A stretch of DNA of 64,000 nt, from positions 496,001 to 560,000 of the forward strand of contig NZ_CP007597.1 in the NCBI RefSeq assembly GCF_000661955.1, read 5' to 3'. The notes below the pieces were generated by a model. The model had not been told where the DNA came from, ran no database searches, and worked only from the letters and a program-made list of their open reading frames with translations. This DNA is from Stenotrophomonas rhizophila. GTDB lineage: Bacteria; Pseudomonadota; Gammaproteobacteria; Xanthomonadales; Xanthomonadaceae. The position numbers and the translations under genes are program-made. Shown here piece by piece: positions 37,840 to 47,491 of the stretch (within the stretch, counting starts at the first letter, position 1; each line of letters begins with the position of its first letter).

Positions 37840-38658
37840 TCATGCGGCGTCGCTGTGGCGCGGCGGGTCGCTTACCGGCTGTCCGTGCTGCAGCATCCAC
37901 AACATGATCGTCTTCTGGCGCACGTAGTTGGCGCGCACGTAGGCATACACCAGCCCGTGCCAGCCATCGCGGAAGCCGCCGCGCAACAGCAGCCCGCGCC
38001 AGAACCGCCACGCGGGGGCCAGGACCAGCTTGGCCAGGGTGGCGCGCTTGCCGCGTGCGAACTCGTGCTCGGCCATCATCCGCGCGTAGCGCTGGGTCTT
38101 GCTCAACTGCTGTTCCAGCGAGCGGTACGGGTAGTGGATCAGGTCGCCGCGCAGCACGCCCACGCTGCCGTCGACGCTGGCCGCTTCGTGGATCTCGCGC
38201 TTGCCGCGCCAGCCGCCGTGGCGGCGGTCGAACAGGCGCAGCACGCGGTCCGGATAGGCGTTGCCGTGGCGCAGGAACTTGCCGAAGTACTCGGACAGAC
38301 GCGCGAAACGGTAGCCATGGTGGCCGGCAAAGCCGCTCGCCTGGGCAGCCAGGATGGCCGCGCGCAGGTCGTCGCTGATGCGTTCGTCGGCATCCAGGCA
38401 CAGCACCCAGTCGTGGCTGGCCTGTTCAACGCAGAACGCCTTCTGGCTGCGGAAGCCGTCGAACGCGCGCTGCAGCACGGTGGCTCCGGCGGCGCGGGCG
38501 ATGGCCACCGTGGCATCGGTGGAATGGGAGTCCACGACGATGATCTCGTCGCAGAAGGCCAGCGAGGCCAGGCAGTCGCCGATGCGGTCGGCTTCATTGA
38601 ACGCGATAATGCAGGCCGAGATGCGAGGCCGTTCAGTGGGAGCGGTCGTGGAGGACAT
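37840..38658 (-). CDS. Glycosyltransferase family 2, WaaE/KdtX-like (LPS core)
   Basis: 272 aa, GT-A fold. The N-terminus RISACIIAFNEADRIGDCLA, the DSHSTDATVAIARAAGA segment and the metal-binding VLCLDADERIS are visible, as is WRGKREIHEAASVDG. This is the pattern of WaaE (beta-1,4-glucosyltransferase acting on heptose I) and related proteins. The start codon (38658-38656) overlaps or abuts the start of the divergent gene, so its promoter must lie inside that gene. No alternative start exists before the catalytic domain. Confidence 0.88.
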   Translation of the reverse strand: MSSTTAPTERPRISACIIAFNEADRIGDCLASLAFCDEIIVVDSHSTDATVAIARAAGATVLQRAFDGFRSQKAFCVEQASHDWVLCLDADERISDDLRAAILAAQASGFAGHHGYRFARLSEYFGKFLRHGNAYPDRVLRLFDRRHGGWRGKREIHEAASVDGSVGVLRGDLIHYPYRSLEQQLSKTQRYARMMAEHEFARGKRATLAKLVLAPAWRFWRGLLLRGGFRDGWHGLVYAYVRANYVRQKTIMLWMLQHGQPVSDPPRHSDAA

Positions 38659-38659
38659 G

Positions 38660-39715
38660 ATGGCCGAGTACCTGCTGTTTGCGACGGAGCGTTATGCGCT
38701 GCCCATTCTCGCCCCTCTGGCCCAGGCGTTGCACGCGTCCGGGCAATCGGTGTCGGCCTGGTTCGCCGATGGCGCCGCCGGGGGCAGCCTGCCGGGGGTG
38801 CCCAACGTGGACCTCACGCAGGCGCTGGCGCTGCGCCCGCGTGCGGTGTTCAGCGCCGCCAACTGGGTGCCGCCGTTCATCGCCGGGGCCAAGGTGCAGG
38901 TCTTCCATGGCTTCAATGTGCAGAAGCGCGACAGCGCGCGCGGCCATTTCCGCGTGCGGGGCCTGTTCGACCTGTACTGCACGCAGGGGCCGGCGACGAC
39001 GGAGCCGTTCCGTGACCTGGCCGAACGCCAGGGCCATTTCGCCGTGGCGCAGACCGGCTGGCCGAAGCTGGACCCGCTGTTCCGCGACGACGGGGGCGCC
39101 AGCGCGGCGCTGCGGGCGCCTGCCGCTGGCCGCCCGGTGATCCTGTTCGGCTCCACCTTCACCGAACGCCTGAGTGCGGCGCCGCATCTGTACGAGCACA
39201 TCGCCGCCGACATCGCGCGCGGTGAGCGCTACTGGCTGCTGACCCTGCATCCCAAGTGCAGCGAAGAAATGTTTGCACGCTACCGCGCGCTGGCCGGCGA
39301 CAACGCCGCCTTCATCGAGCCCGAGCAGGTGATGGCCGCGCAGCGTGCCGCCGACGTGCTGGTGTCGGACACCTCCTCGATCGTGTCCGAGTTCGTGGTG
39401 CAGTACAAACCGGTGGTGACCTTCCGCAACCGCGTGCCGCAGCCGCACATGATCGACTTCGACGACGCCACCCAGCTACCGGCGATGCTGGACCGCGCGC
39501 TGTCGCCCGAGCCGGCACTGGTGGCGCAGATCCAGCAGTATGCCGACAGCATCCACCCGTACCGCGACGGGTATTCCAGCGAGCGGGTGATCGCGGCCAC
39601 GGAGGATTTCCTGGCCGGGGAACTCGGGACGCTCAAGCGCAAACCGTTCGGCGCGTGGACGCGCGGCCTGCAGATCCGGCGTGACCTGGGGTATTGGGGG
39701 CCGTCGAAGCGGTAG
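38660..39715 (+). CDS. CDP-glycerol glycerophosphotransferase family protein
   Basis: 351 aa from the second of two adjacent ATGs (38657 or 38660; the GGAGG at 38650-38654 fits the second better). Near the N-terminus lies KVQVFHGFNVQKRD, and the C-terminal half has FGSTFTERLS, LTLHPKCSEEMFARYRAL and VLVSDTSSIVSEFVVQYKPV, the last being the TagB/TagF-type nucleotide-binding signature. In Gram-negative bacteria such proteins modify surface glycans with glycerol-phosphate or similar groups. Substrate unknown. Its stop TAG belongs to the GTAG head of a REP element. Confidence 0.82.
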   Translation: MAEYLLFATERYALPILAPLAQALHASGQSVSAWFADGAAGGSLPGVPNVDLTQALALRPRAVFSAANWVPPFIAGAKVQVFHGFNVQKRDSARGHFRVRGLFDLYCTQGPATTEPFRDLAERQGHFAVAQTGWPKLDPLFRDDGGASAALRAPAAGRPVILFGSTFTERLSAAPHLYEHIAADIARGERYWLLTLHPKCSEEMFARYRALAGDNAAFIEPEQVMAAQRAADVLVSDTSSIVSEFVVQYKPVVTFRNRVPQPHMIDFDDATQLPAMLDRALSPEPALVAQIQQYADSIHPYRDGYSSERVIAATEDFLAGELGTLKRKPFGAWTRGLQIRRDLGYWGPSKR

Positions 39716-39734
39716 AGCCGACCGTTGGTCGGCT
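39712..39734 (+). repeat. REP (SMAG-type) palindrome whose GTAG head ends the upstream gene
   Basis: The unit starts GTAGAGCCGACCGTTGGTCG and forms the palindrome AGCCGACC/GGTCGGCT. Its TAG (39713-39715) is the stop codon of the CDP-glycerol-transferase gene. Seven bases later the convergent PH-domain gene ends. Confidence 0.85.
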
Positions 39735-39741
39735 GCGTCGA

Positions 39742-41295
39742 TTACCAGCGCAGGCGGCGCTGCGCCAACGCCGCGCTCAACCGCGCATGCACCGCGCGCG
39801 CCTCGGCGTCGGGCAGGTAGCGCAGGCACAAGGCCACGCTGCCGCTGGCACCGGCGGTATCCAGCCACACGCTGGCGGTCCCCAGCAGGCGGTCCAGCGG
39901 CGAACGGCTCAGGCGCAGCACCTGCAGTTTGTCCAGCTCGGCGAACCGCCACCAACGCTGCCACCAGCCCCCGCGCACGGCCACGTACTGGTCGTCCAGG
40001 TGATAGCCCATGCGTGCCATCTGGCGATGCGCGCGGAAGGCCGACCACGGCAGCCACAGCAGGATCACGGCCGCCCACGGCACCTCGTTCCACATGCCTG
40101 CCGCGGCCACCAGCGGTACCCACACCGCGGTACCCAGGCTCAGCCGCCACCAGCCGCGCTGCTGCACCGGTTGCCAGTGTGCGGGCGGCCACTGCACCTG
40201 CGGCAGCAGGTGCTGCACCAGGGCGTCGGCCGCCTCTGGGGTGGCCAGTGGGGCCAGTTCGCGCAGGTCGCGGCGCTGGTTCTCTTCGGACACCCCGGCG
40301 GCAATGTCGATGCGTAGATGGCGACGCCCGGCCCAGCGCTGCAAGGGGCTTTCGCGCAGCGTCCAGGCCTGGATGCGACGCCGCGCCACGCTGCTGCGCA
40401 GGCGCGTGAGCAGGCCGCTGACCACGGTGAGCCGACGTTCCTGTTCGCTCAACTGGAAGCCGTGATAACGCAACAGCGCCAGCACCACCGAAAATACGCG
40501 CAGCAGCACCCAGAACGCGGCCGCGGCGACCAGCGCCGCCACCGCCCACACCCAGGTGGCCGGATGCAGACCATTGGCGTAGCCCAGCGCCTGACGCCCG
40601 CCTTCTTCAATCGCGTCGGTCACGGTGCCATCGGGGAACAGCTGGAACGAGGCGCCCACGGCGGCGAGCACCACCACCCAGCCGCGGTTGGACAGCAGGC
40701 CGATGCGCACCACCTCCGGCGTGCTCAGCTGCAGCAGCACGCCATCGTCCACCGGCGGCGTGACCTCGTCTGCATCCAGATCGGCATCCGTGGTCGCCGG
40801 GGGCGCCACGACCGCCTGGCCGCGGTGCCGCACCAGCTGTTCCAGCGCCAATGCCTGGGACAGCTTGAGCACGCGCATTTCCGCCTCGGGCCGGGCGCCG
40901 CCGGCCGATTCCAGGCGCAGTTCGGCCACCCCGAACAGGCGATGCAGCGGGTTCTGGTGCACCACCACGTTGTGGATGCGCGCGAACGGAATCTCGCGCC
41001 GGTTGCGCGACACCACCCCGCTGCGCACGCTGATGGCGTCGCGGCCGATCCGGTAACGGTAGGTCAGGTACTGCAGCACCGAGGTGCCCACCAGCACCAC
41101 GATCACCACCAATGCGGCCAGGTAGGACCACATCTGATCGCGATCGCCGCGGTTGCCGAACACCAGCAGCGCCACCAGCGGCAGCAGGAACTGGCGCAGC
41201 TGCATCAGCAGCACGAACAGCCATGACCACCGATGCAGGCGCTGCTCTGGCGGCGCCTCGTTCAACGCGGCCTCTGTCGGGGACGGGCGGCTCAC
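39742..41295 (-). CDS. Bacterial PH-domain membrane protein (YdbT-like, DUF304)
   Basis: 517 aa from a GTG whose bases overlap the stop of the upstream gene (GTGA), so translation is coupled. Two N-terminal TM helices precede the first bPH_2 module (YRIGRDAISVRSGVVSRNRR EIPFARIHNV region); further PH-like modules occur around LTVVSGLLTRLRSSVARRRI and VAVRGGWWQRWWRFAELDKL. This triple-module architecture is that of YdbT, always paired with YdbS. Membrane protein; function not defined. Confidence 0.87.
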   Translation of the reverse strand: MSRPSPTEAALNEAPPEQRLHRWSWLFVLLMQLRQFLLPLVALLVFGNRGDRDQMWSYLAALVVIVVLVGTSVLQYLTYRYRIGRDAISVRSGVVSRNRREIPFARIHNVVVHQNPLHRLFGVAELRLESAGGARPEAEMRVLKLSQALALEQLVRHRGQAVVAPPATTDADLDADEVTPPVDDGVLLQLSTPEVVRIGLLSNRGWVVVLAAVGASFQLFPDGTVTDAIEEGGRQALGYANGLHPATWVWAVAALVAAAAFWVLLRVFSVVLALLRYHGFQLSEQERRLTVVSGLLTRLRSSVARRRIQAWTLRESPLQRWAGRRHLRIDIAAGVSEENQRRDLRELAPLATPEAADALVQHLLPQVQWPPAHWQPVQQRGWWRLSLGTAVWVPLVAAAGMWNEVPWAAVILLWLPWSAFRAHRQMARMGYHLDDQYVAVRGGWWQRWWRFAELDKLQVLRLSRSPLDRLLGTASVWLDTAGASGSVALCLRYLPDAEARAVHARLSAALAQRRLRW

Positions 41296-41825
41296 AGGGC
41301 GTCGTCGTCGCGGTCGAGCTGGTGGGCCAGGGTGTCGCGCAGGCGTTCGGCATCCTCGCCATCCAGCCCGCTCAGGCTCACCGCGCTGAAGCGGCTGCCG
41401 GCGGTGTGCACCACCAGCGTGGCCAGCCGTGCGCTGCGTTCGATCGGCCCCCGGCGCAGGTCCAGGTGCTGCACGCGCGAGATCGGCACGCGGGTCTCCT
41501 GCTGCCACATCAGGTCGCGGCGCACGCCCAGGCCTTGCGCGTCGAGCCGCCAGAACGTGCGGCGCTGGCGGCGGTAACCAATGGCCGCGCCGATGGCCGC
41601 ACCCAGCACCAGCATGCCGGCCACGCCCAGCCAGCGCAGCGGCAGGTCCAGCAGCACCCAGGCCGTGCCGAGCCCGCCGCCAATCAGGACGGTGCCGGTG
41701 ATGGCCCCGGCCACCGCCGCGATGGCGGCGGCACGCCGGGGCAACGCCTGCCAGTCAGGGCTGGACGGCAGCGGCGGCAGCGGCGGCGGAGAGGGAATGG
41801 CAGGGGTGTCGATGGCGTCGGACAA
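41292..41825 (-). CDS. Bacterial PH-domain membrane protein (YdbS-like)
   Basis: 177 aa. A proline-rich N-terminus (about 9-22) is followed by two TM helices (about 32-55 and 60-82) and one bPH_2 module (WRLDAQGLGVRRDLMWQQET ... RVPISRVQHLDLRRGPIER). It is the small partner of the YdbT-like protein, with a 4-bp overlap. The pair is widely conserved but has no established role. Confidence 0.85.
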   Translation of the reverse strand: MSDAIDTPAIPSPPPLPPLPSSPDWQALPRRAAAIAAVAGAITGTVLIGGGLGTAWVLLDLPLRWLGVAGMLVLGAAIGAAIGYRRQRRTFWRLDAQGLGVRRDLMWQQETRVPISRVQHLDLRRGPIERSARLATLVVHTAGSRFSAVSLSGLDGEDAERLRDTLAHQLDRDDDAL

Positions 41826-41909
41826 GGCAGGGCGCTCGGCAAGGGAGATGCCGGGCGTGCTGCTGCTGGCGGTGCGCCCGTCGCGCAGACGGTAGCAGGT
41901 TGCCGCGCG

Positions 41910-43025
41910 CTATTGCGCGGCCTGGATCAGCGCGTCGACGTCGAGCAGGTGGCCGGCCCGTTCGGCCTTGGTGCGCAGGTACTGTTCGTTCTCGGCGGTG
42001 ATATCGCCGGTGACCGGCACGCAGTCCACCACGTCGATGCCGGCGTTGCGCAGCCGCTGTGCCTTGGTGGGATTGTTGCTGAGCAGCTGCACGCGGTGCA
42101 CGCCCAGCCCCTGCAGCATCGCCACTGCGCTGCCGTAGCGGCGCTCATCGGCGCCGAAGCCCAGCTGCGCATCGGCGTCGATGGTGTCCAGGCCGTCGTG
42201 CTGGTAGCCGTAGGCGCGCATCTTGGCGGCGATGCCGGTGCCGCGGCCTTCCTGGTCCAGGTACAGCAGCACGCCACCGCCCAGTTCCTTGAGCTTGCGC
42301 AGGCCGCGCCGCAGCTGGTCGCCGCAGTCGCACTTGAGCGAGCCGAACAGGTCGCCGGTGAGGCAGGACGAATGCACGCGCACCGGCACCACCCCGGACA
42401 GGTCCGGGCTGCCGACGATGATGGCCACCTGGTCACGCTGGGCCACGCCACCGCGGAACACGGCAAATTCGGTCATGCCCACCTCGCGCAGCGGCACCGG
42501 CGAGCGGGTGACCAGTTCGTAGGCGTGGGCGGCCTGCTCGGCGCCCTGGTGCAGGTCGCACAGCGACACCTGCGCGCAATCATCGAAGCGGTGGTCCGCC
42601 GGCTCCAGCAGCACGCCCACCATGGCCGGCAGCAGCAGGCCCAGGCGGGCGATTTCCACCGCGCCATCGTCCAGCGCCTGTCCGGCCGACCAGCCCGCCG
42701 GCATCACTTCCGGTTCGCGGCGGTAGCTCAGCGAGGGCAGGGCGTCGAAGTCGATGCCGGCCAGCGGCACGCGGGCGCCGTGCTCGGCGGCCACCCCCAG
42801 CACCCGCGCACGGGTGGCGGTGAGGAACAGATAGTGGCGGTCGGCGGCGGCCTGGGCGAACGCGCTGAAGCTGCTGCGGGTGCTGCTGTCCAGGGCGATG
42901 AAGGCCAGCCGCTGGCCGTGGCCGTCGTCGATCACCACCGGGCGGCCCGCGCGCAGTTCGGCCACCGCCCGTTCGCAGCGGATCGCGGCCGGGTCGCCGA
43001 ACAGAGAAGAAGCAGCATCAGACAT
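41910..43025 (-). CDS. ribA: GTP cyclohydrolase II with degenerate DHBP-synthase-like N-terminus
   Basis: 371 aa from the ATG at 43025. The C-terminal half is an intact GTP cyclohydrolase II: zinc ligands in SSCLTGDLFGSLKCDCGDQL, the substrate loop YLDQEGRGTGIAAKMRAYG and the LLSNNPTKAQRL motif. It converts GTP to the first pyrimidine intermediate of riboflavin. The N-terminal about 165 residues resemble DHBP synthase (AVAELRAGRPVVIDD) but lack the acidic D-E-x-R-E-N-E-G-D catalytic loop, so RibB activity is unlikely. It is about twice as long as E. coli RibA. Confidence 0.88.
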   Translation of the reverse strand: MSDAASSLFGDPAAIRCERAVAELRAGRPVVIDDGHGQRLAFIALDSSTRSSFSAFAQAAADRHYLFLTATRARVLGVAAEHGARVPLAGIDFDALPSLSYRREPEVMPAGWSAGQALDDGAVEIARLGLLLPAMVGVLLEPADHRFDDCAQVSLCDLHQGAEQAAHAYELVTRSPVPLREVGMTEFAVFRGGVAQRDQVAIIVGSPDLSGVVPVRVHSSCLTGDLFGSLKCDCGDQLRRGLRKLKELGGGVLLYLDQEGRGTGIAAKMRAYGYQHDGLDTIDADAQLGFGADERRYGSAVAMLQGLGVHRVQLLSNNPTKAQRLRNAGIDVVDCVPVTGDITAENEQYLRTKAERAGHLLDVDALIQAAQ

Positions 43026-43115
43026 GGCAGGGGCCGTGGGGGACATCGTGGATTCCACAGTGGGGACGGAAGGCGCCATTTCCAATCGCGCCGGGGGCGC
43101 GACGCTGCGTCGCAG

Positions 43116-44033
43116 TCAGTGGGGGTGTTCTTCGGTGGCATAGGGGTCCACCTCGTCGCTGCCCGGTGGGCGCAACGTATAACGCTTGTAAGTCCACTGG
43201 TACTGGGTGGGGTCGCGCCGGGCGATCCGCTCCAGCCCGGCGTTGAGCGCGGTTGCCGCCGTGCGCGGATCCGGGTCGGCCACGGCCGGGTCGGCCGGCT
43301 CGACATGCAGGGCGAACTGCATGCCCGGGCCCACGCGCTCGCACCAGCCGTACAGCACGGTGGCCCCGGTCCGTTCAGCCAGCCGGTTGACCAGGGTCAT
43401 GGTCAGCGCCTCCACCCCGAAGAACGGGGCGAACACGCCGTCGCCGGCCTTGGGCTGCTGGTCGGGCAGGATGCCGGTGGCGCCGCCGTCCTTGAGCACC
43501 TTGAACAGCTGGCGCACCGCCGGGCCCTCGGCCCGCACCTGCTGCACGTTGTCGCCGCCACGCACCAGCTGCAGGAAGGCATCGCCGACGGCTTCGTCGG
43601 GGGCCTTGTAGACGATGGCGATCGGACCACGCGAGGCCAGCCACTGGTTCAGCAGCTCCCAGTTGCCATGGTGGGGGGCGGCCACGATCACACCCTTGCC
43701 TGCGGCCAGCGCCGCGTCATACAGCGCCTCGCCATGGCGCTCGACCAGGCAGGCCAGGTTCTGCTCGCGCGGGCGGGTCCACAGGCGCAGGGTTTCCAGC
43801 GCCTGCAGCGCGGTGGAGCGCAGCACCTGGCGGTGCATCTGCACCCGCTGGGCGTCGGTCAGTTCGGGGAAGGCCAGTTCCAGGTTGCGCCGGGTCACCC
43901 GGCTCTCGCGCGCATTGAGACGGATCCACAGCCACGCCAGCAGGTTGGCGAAGCCGCGCAGCCAGGACCAGGGCAGGCGGGTGAACAGGGCGGCGGCGCG
44001 GTAGGCCAGGCGGGCGGTGGTATGCGGTTTCAT
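43116..44033 (-). CDS. Lipid A biosynthesis lauroyl/acyltransferase (LpxL/LpxM type)
   Basis: 305 aa from the ATG at 44033. One N-terminal membrane segment is followed by the LPLAT acyltransferase fold: VTRRNLELAFPELTDAQR, the catalytic HX4E motif in AAPHHGNWELLNQWLAS, and DQQPKAGDGVFAPFFG. It transfers an acyl chain from acyl-ACP to lipid A at the inner-membrane cytosolic face. Which of LpxL, LpxM or LpxP it represents cannot be told by eye. It fits the neighbouring LPS genes. Confidence 0.88.
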   Translation of the reverse strand: MKPHTTARLAYRAAALFTRLPWSWLRGFANLLAWLWIRLNARESRVTRRNLELAFPELTDAQRVQMHRQVLRSTALQALETLRLWTRPREQNLACLVERHGEALYDAALAAGKGVIVAAPHHGNWELLNQWLASRGPIAIVYKAPDEAVGDAFLQLVRGGDNVQQVRAEGPAVRQLFKVLKDGGATGILPDQQPKAGDGVFAPFFGVEALTMTLVNRLAERTGATVLYGWCERVGPGMQFALHVEPADPAVADPDPRTAATALNAGLERIARRDPTQYQWTYKRYTLRPPGSDEVDPYATEEHPH

Positions 44034-44118
44034 CACGGGGAAGTCTAGCCGCTGGGACAATCGGCGTGGACCGGCGGGCGCGTTAAGGTAGGCGGCCCCC
44101 ACCCCGGAAGCCCCGCCC

Positions 44119-44559
44119 ATGCTTGTTCTCATCCAGCGCGTCACCCAGGCCAGCGTGCATGTCGATGACGTGGCGGTGGGCCGGATCGGCCCGGGATTGC
44201 TGGCGCTGGTGGGCATGGAACCCGGCGACAGCGAGGCGCAGATCGTGCGGATGGCCGATCGCCTGCTCGGTTACCGTGTGTTTGCCGATGAAGGGGGAAA
44301 GATGAACCGGTCGCTGGCCGACACCGGCGGCGGGCTGCTGCTGGTGAGCCAGTTCACCCTGGCTGCCGACACCGGCAGTGGCATGCGCCCGGGCTTCAGC
44401 ACGGCCGCCGCGCCGGCCGAGGCTGAACGTGGATTCAACCGGTTGGTGGACATCTGCAGGCAAAAACACGCCCCAGGGGTGGAAACAGGCCAGTTTGGTG
44501 CCCATATGGTTGTCAGCCTGGTCAACGATGGTCCGGTGACCTTCCTGCTCAGACCCTGA
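44119..44559 (+). CDS. dtd: D-aminoacyl-tRNA deacylase
   Basis: 146 aa, typical size. Hydrolyses D-aminoacyl-tRNAs. Family motifs: [16 protein letters not shown] at the N-terminus, the catalytic SQFTLAADT, and a C-terminal NDGPVTFLL in place of the more usual NxGPVT. Start has about 20 bp of GC-rich leader. Just after the stop is a perfect palindrome that may be a terminator, followed by the rpoD promoter region. Confidence 0.95.
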   Translation: MLVLIQRVTQASVHVDDVAVGRIGPGLLALVGMEPGDSEAQIVRMADRLLGYRVFADEGGKMNRSLADTGGGLLLVSQFTLAADTGSGMRPGFSTAAAPAEAERGFNRLVDICRQKHAPGVETGQFGAHMVVSLVNDGPVTFLLRP

Positions 44560-44568
44560 CCCCTGGGA

Positions 44569-44586
44569 CCACCGCCCGGGCGGTGG
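44569..44586 (+). terminator. Hairpin between dtd and rpoD
   Basis: CCACCGCC-CG-GGCGGTGG is a perfect 18-bp palindrome eleven bases after the dtd stop. It has no T-run, so it may be a weak terminator or lie within the -35 zone of the rpoD promoter. Confidence 0.45.
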
Positions 44587-44596
44587 GGCGCCAGGC

Positions 44597-44605
44597 TGGT
44601 ATAAT
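44597..44605 (+). promoter_or_regulatory. Extended -10 promoter of rpoD
   Basis: TGGTATAAT (44597-44605) is a perfect TATAAT preceded by TG, about 42 bases before the rpoD start codon. A good -35 is not visible; the region upstream is a GC palindrome. A sigma-70 promoter driving its own sigma gene is usual. Confidence 0.7.
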
Positions 44606-44647
44606 GCTAGGTCCTATTCCTCTCCCTGCCGGTGGCGCGAGCACTAC

Positions 44648-46495
<1,848 letters not shown>

Positions 46496-46530
46496 TCGAG
46501 TCCGGCAGTCCGCGTTGAAGCACCAACAGA

Positions 46531-46556
46531 CCCCGCGCAAGCGGGGTTTGTTTTTT
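46531..46556 (+). terminator. Intrinsic terminator of rpoD
   Basis: A 6-bp GC stem (CCCCGC / GCGGGG, loop GCAA) is followed by TTTGTTTTTT, 35 bases after the rpoD stop. Strong rho-independent signal. Confidence 0.9.
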
Positions 46557-46642
46557 GGGGCGGCAGGTGTCCCTGCGTGTGCAGCGGGCGCGAATGCAGA
46601 TACGGTAGGATGCGCGTCGCTTTACACCTGTGGATCAATGGA

Positions 46643-47323
46643 ATGACGATGAAAAAAGCCTTGCTTGTCCTTGCTCTGTGCCCCTTCGCCGCGCTGGCTA
46701 CGGAGCCGCAGCAGCCTGCCTGCAACGCAGCTGATTTCTTCCAGACCCAGCCCGACCTCACGGTCGGCCGCGTCGTGGATGCCGGCAACGTTGAGCTGAT
46801 GGGTGAGCGCGCCGGCTGCCTGGACACGCCGCAGGACGGATGCCACAGCGGTGATGAGGTCGAACCGGGCAGCAGCCTGGTGATCGGCAGCCGCTGGAAC
46901 AACTACTACTGCGTGCAGGTCCTGCCACCTGGCAAAGCGGTGGTGGGCTGGGCGCCGGAACAGCGCGTCATGAAGACCGGCCACATGGCCGACACCGACT
47001 TCAGCAGCTGGCTGGGTCAGTGGGACGGCAGCGCCGGGCGCGTGCTGGAGATCCTAGCCAAGGGCGACACGCTGCATCTGCGCATGCTGCCATCGAGCGG
47101 CAAAGGCGAGGGCACGCTGATCGGCAGCGCCGAGCCGACGGGCGATGAGCTGTTCCTGGGCGAGGAACCATGCGCAACGCGGGCCTCGCTGCAGGGGGCG
47201 AAGCTGGTGGTCACCGACAACGGACAGTGCGCGATCGGCAGCGCCAGCCCGGGGGGTGTGTACTCGAGCCGGGCGGCGGCGCAGCGGATGGAGCGAATGT
47301 TCGAGGGCCTGGGGAATCGCTAG
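46643..47323 (+). CDS. Secreted protein of unknown function
   Basis: 226 aa from the ATG at 46643 (or 224 from 46649). A typical signal peptide (MTMKKALLVLALCPFAALAT) is cut before EPQQPAC. The mature part has several Cys residues likely to be in disulfides (CNAADFF, GCLDTPQDGCHSG, YYCVQV, EPCATR, GQCAIG) and motifs such as WNNYYCVQVLPPGKAVVGWA that suggest SH3-like beta structure. No enzyme motif recognised. Confidence 0.72.
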   Translation: MTMKKALLVLALCPFAALATEPQQPACNAADFFQTQPDLTVGRVVDAGNVELMGERAGCLDTPQDGCHSGDEVEPGSSLVIGSRWNNYYCVQVLPPGKAVVGWAPEQRVMKTGHMADTDFSSWLGQWDGSAGRVLEILAKGDTLHLRMLPSSGKGEGTLIGSAEPTGDELFLGEEPCATRASLQGAKLVVTDNGQCAIGSASPGGVYSSRAAAQRMERMFEGLGNR

Positions 47324-47349
47324 ACGGAACGCGTGATTTCGTTGCGCGT

Positions 47350-47473
47350 TTCGTAACTTAATTGCGGGTGTTCTCTCAATGCTATTCGGCGCGATGCTAT
47401 TTTAATCAATGGATTATGGGTGGCGTGAGGTTGCGATTCGCCGAAGATTGGCGTATAGATTCGTAACTTAATT
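47350..47473 (+). promoter_or_regulatory. Two copies of a 14-bp operator-like repeat upstream of the HipA-like gene
   Basis: TTCGTAACTTAATT occurs at 47350-47363 and again at 47460-47473, exactly 110 bp apart, in the same orientation; the second copy ends 18 bp before the start codon and continues as TTCGTAACTTAATTCGTC. The region is clearly more AT-rich than its surroundings and holds a -10-like TGCTATTTT between the repeats. The arrangement suggests autoregulation by the HTH of the HipA-like protein, with possible looping between the sites (inference). Confidence 0.6.
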
Positions 47474-47491
47474 CGTCCCGAAACTCAGGCC

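Noticed and set aside
41112..44048. 978-codon plus-strand ORF
   Set aside because: It runs through the PH-domain genes, ribA and the acyltransferase in antisense, and its composition is not protein-like.
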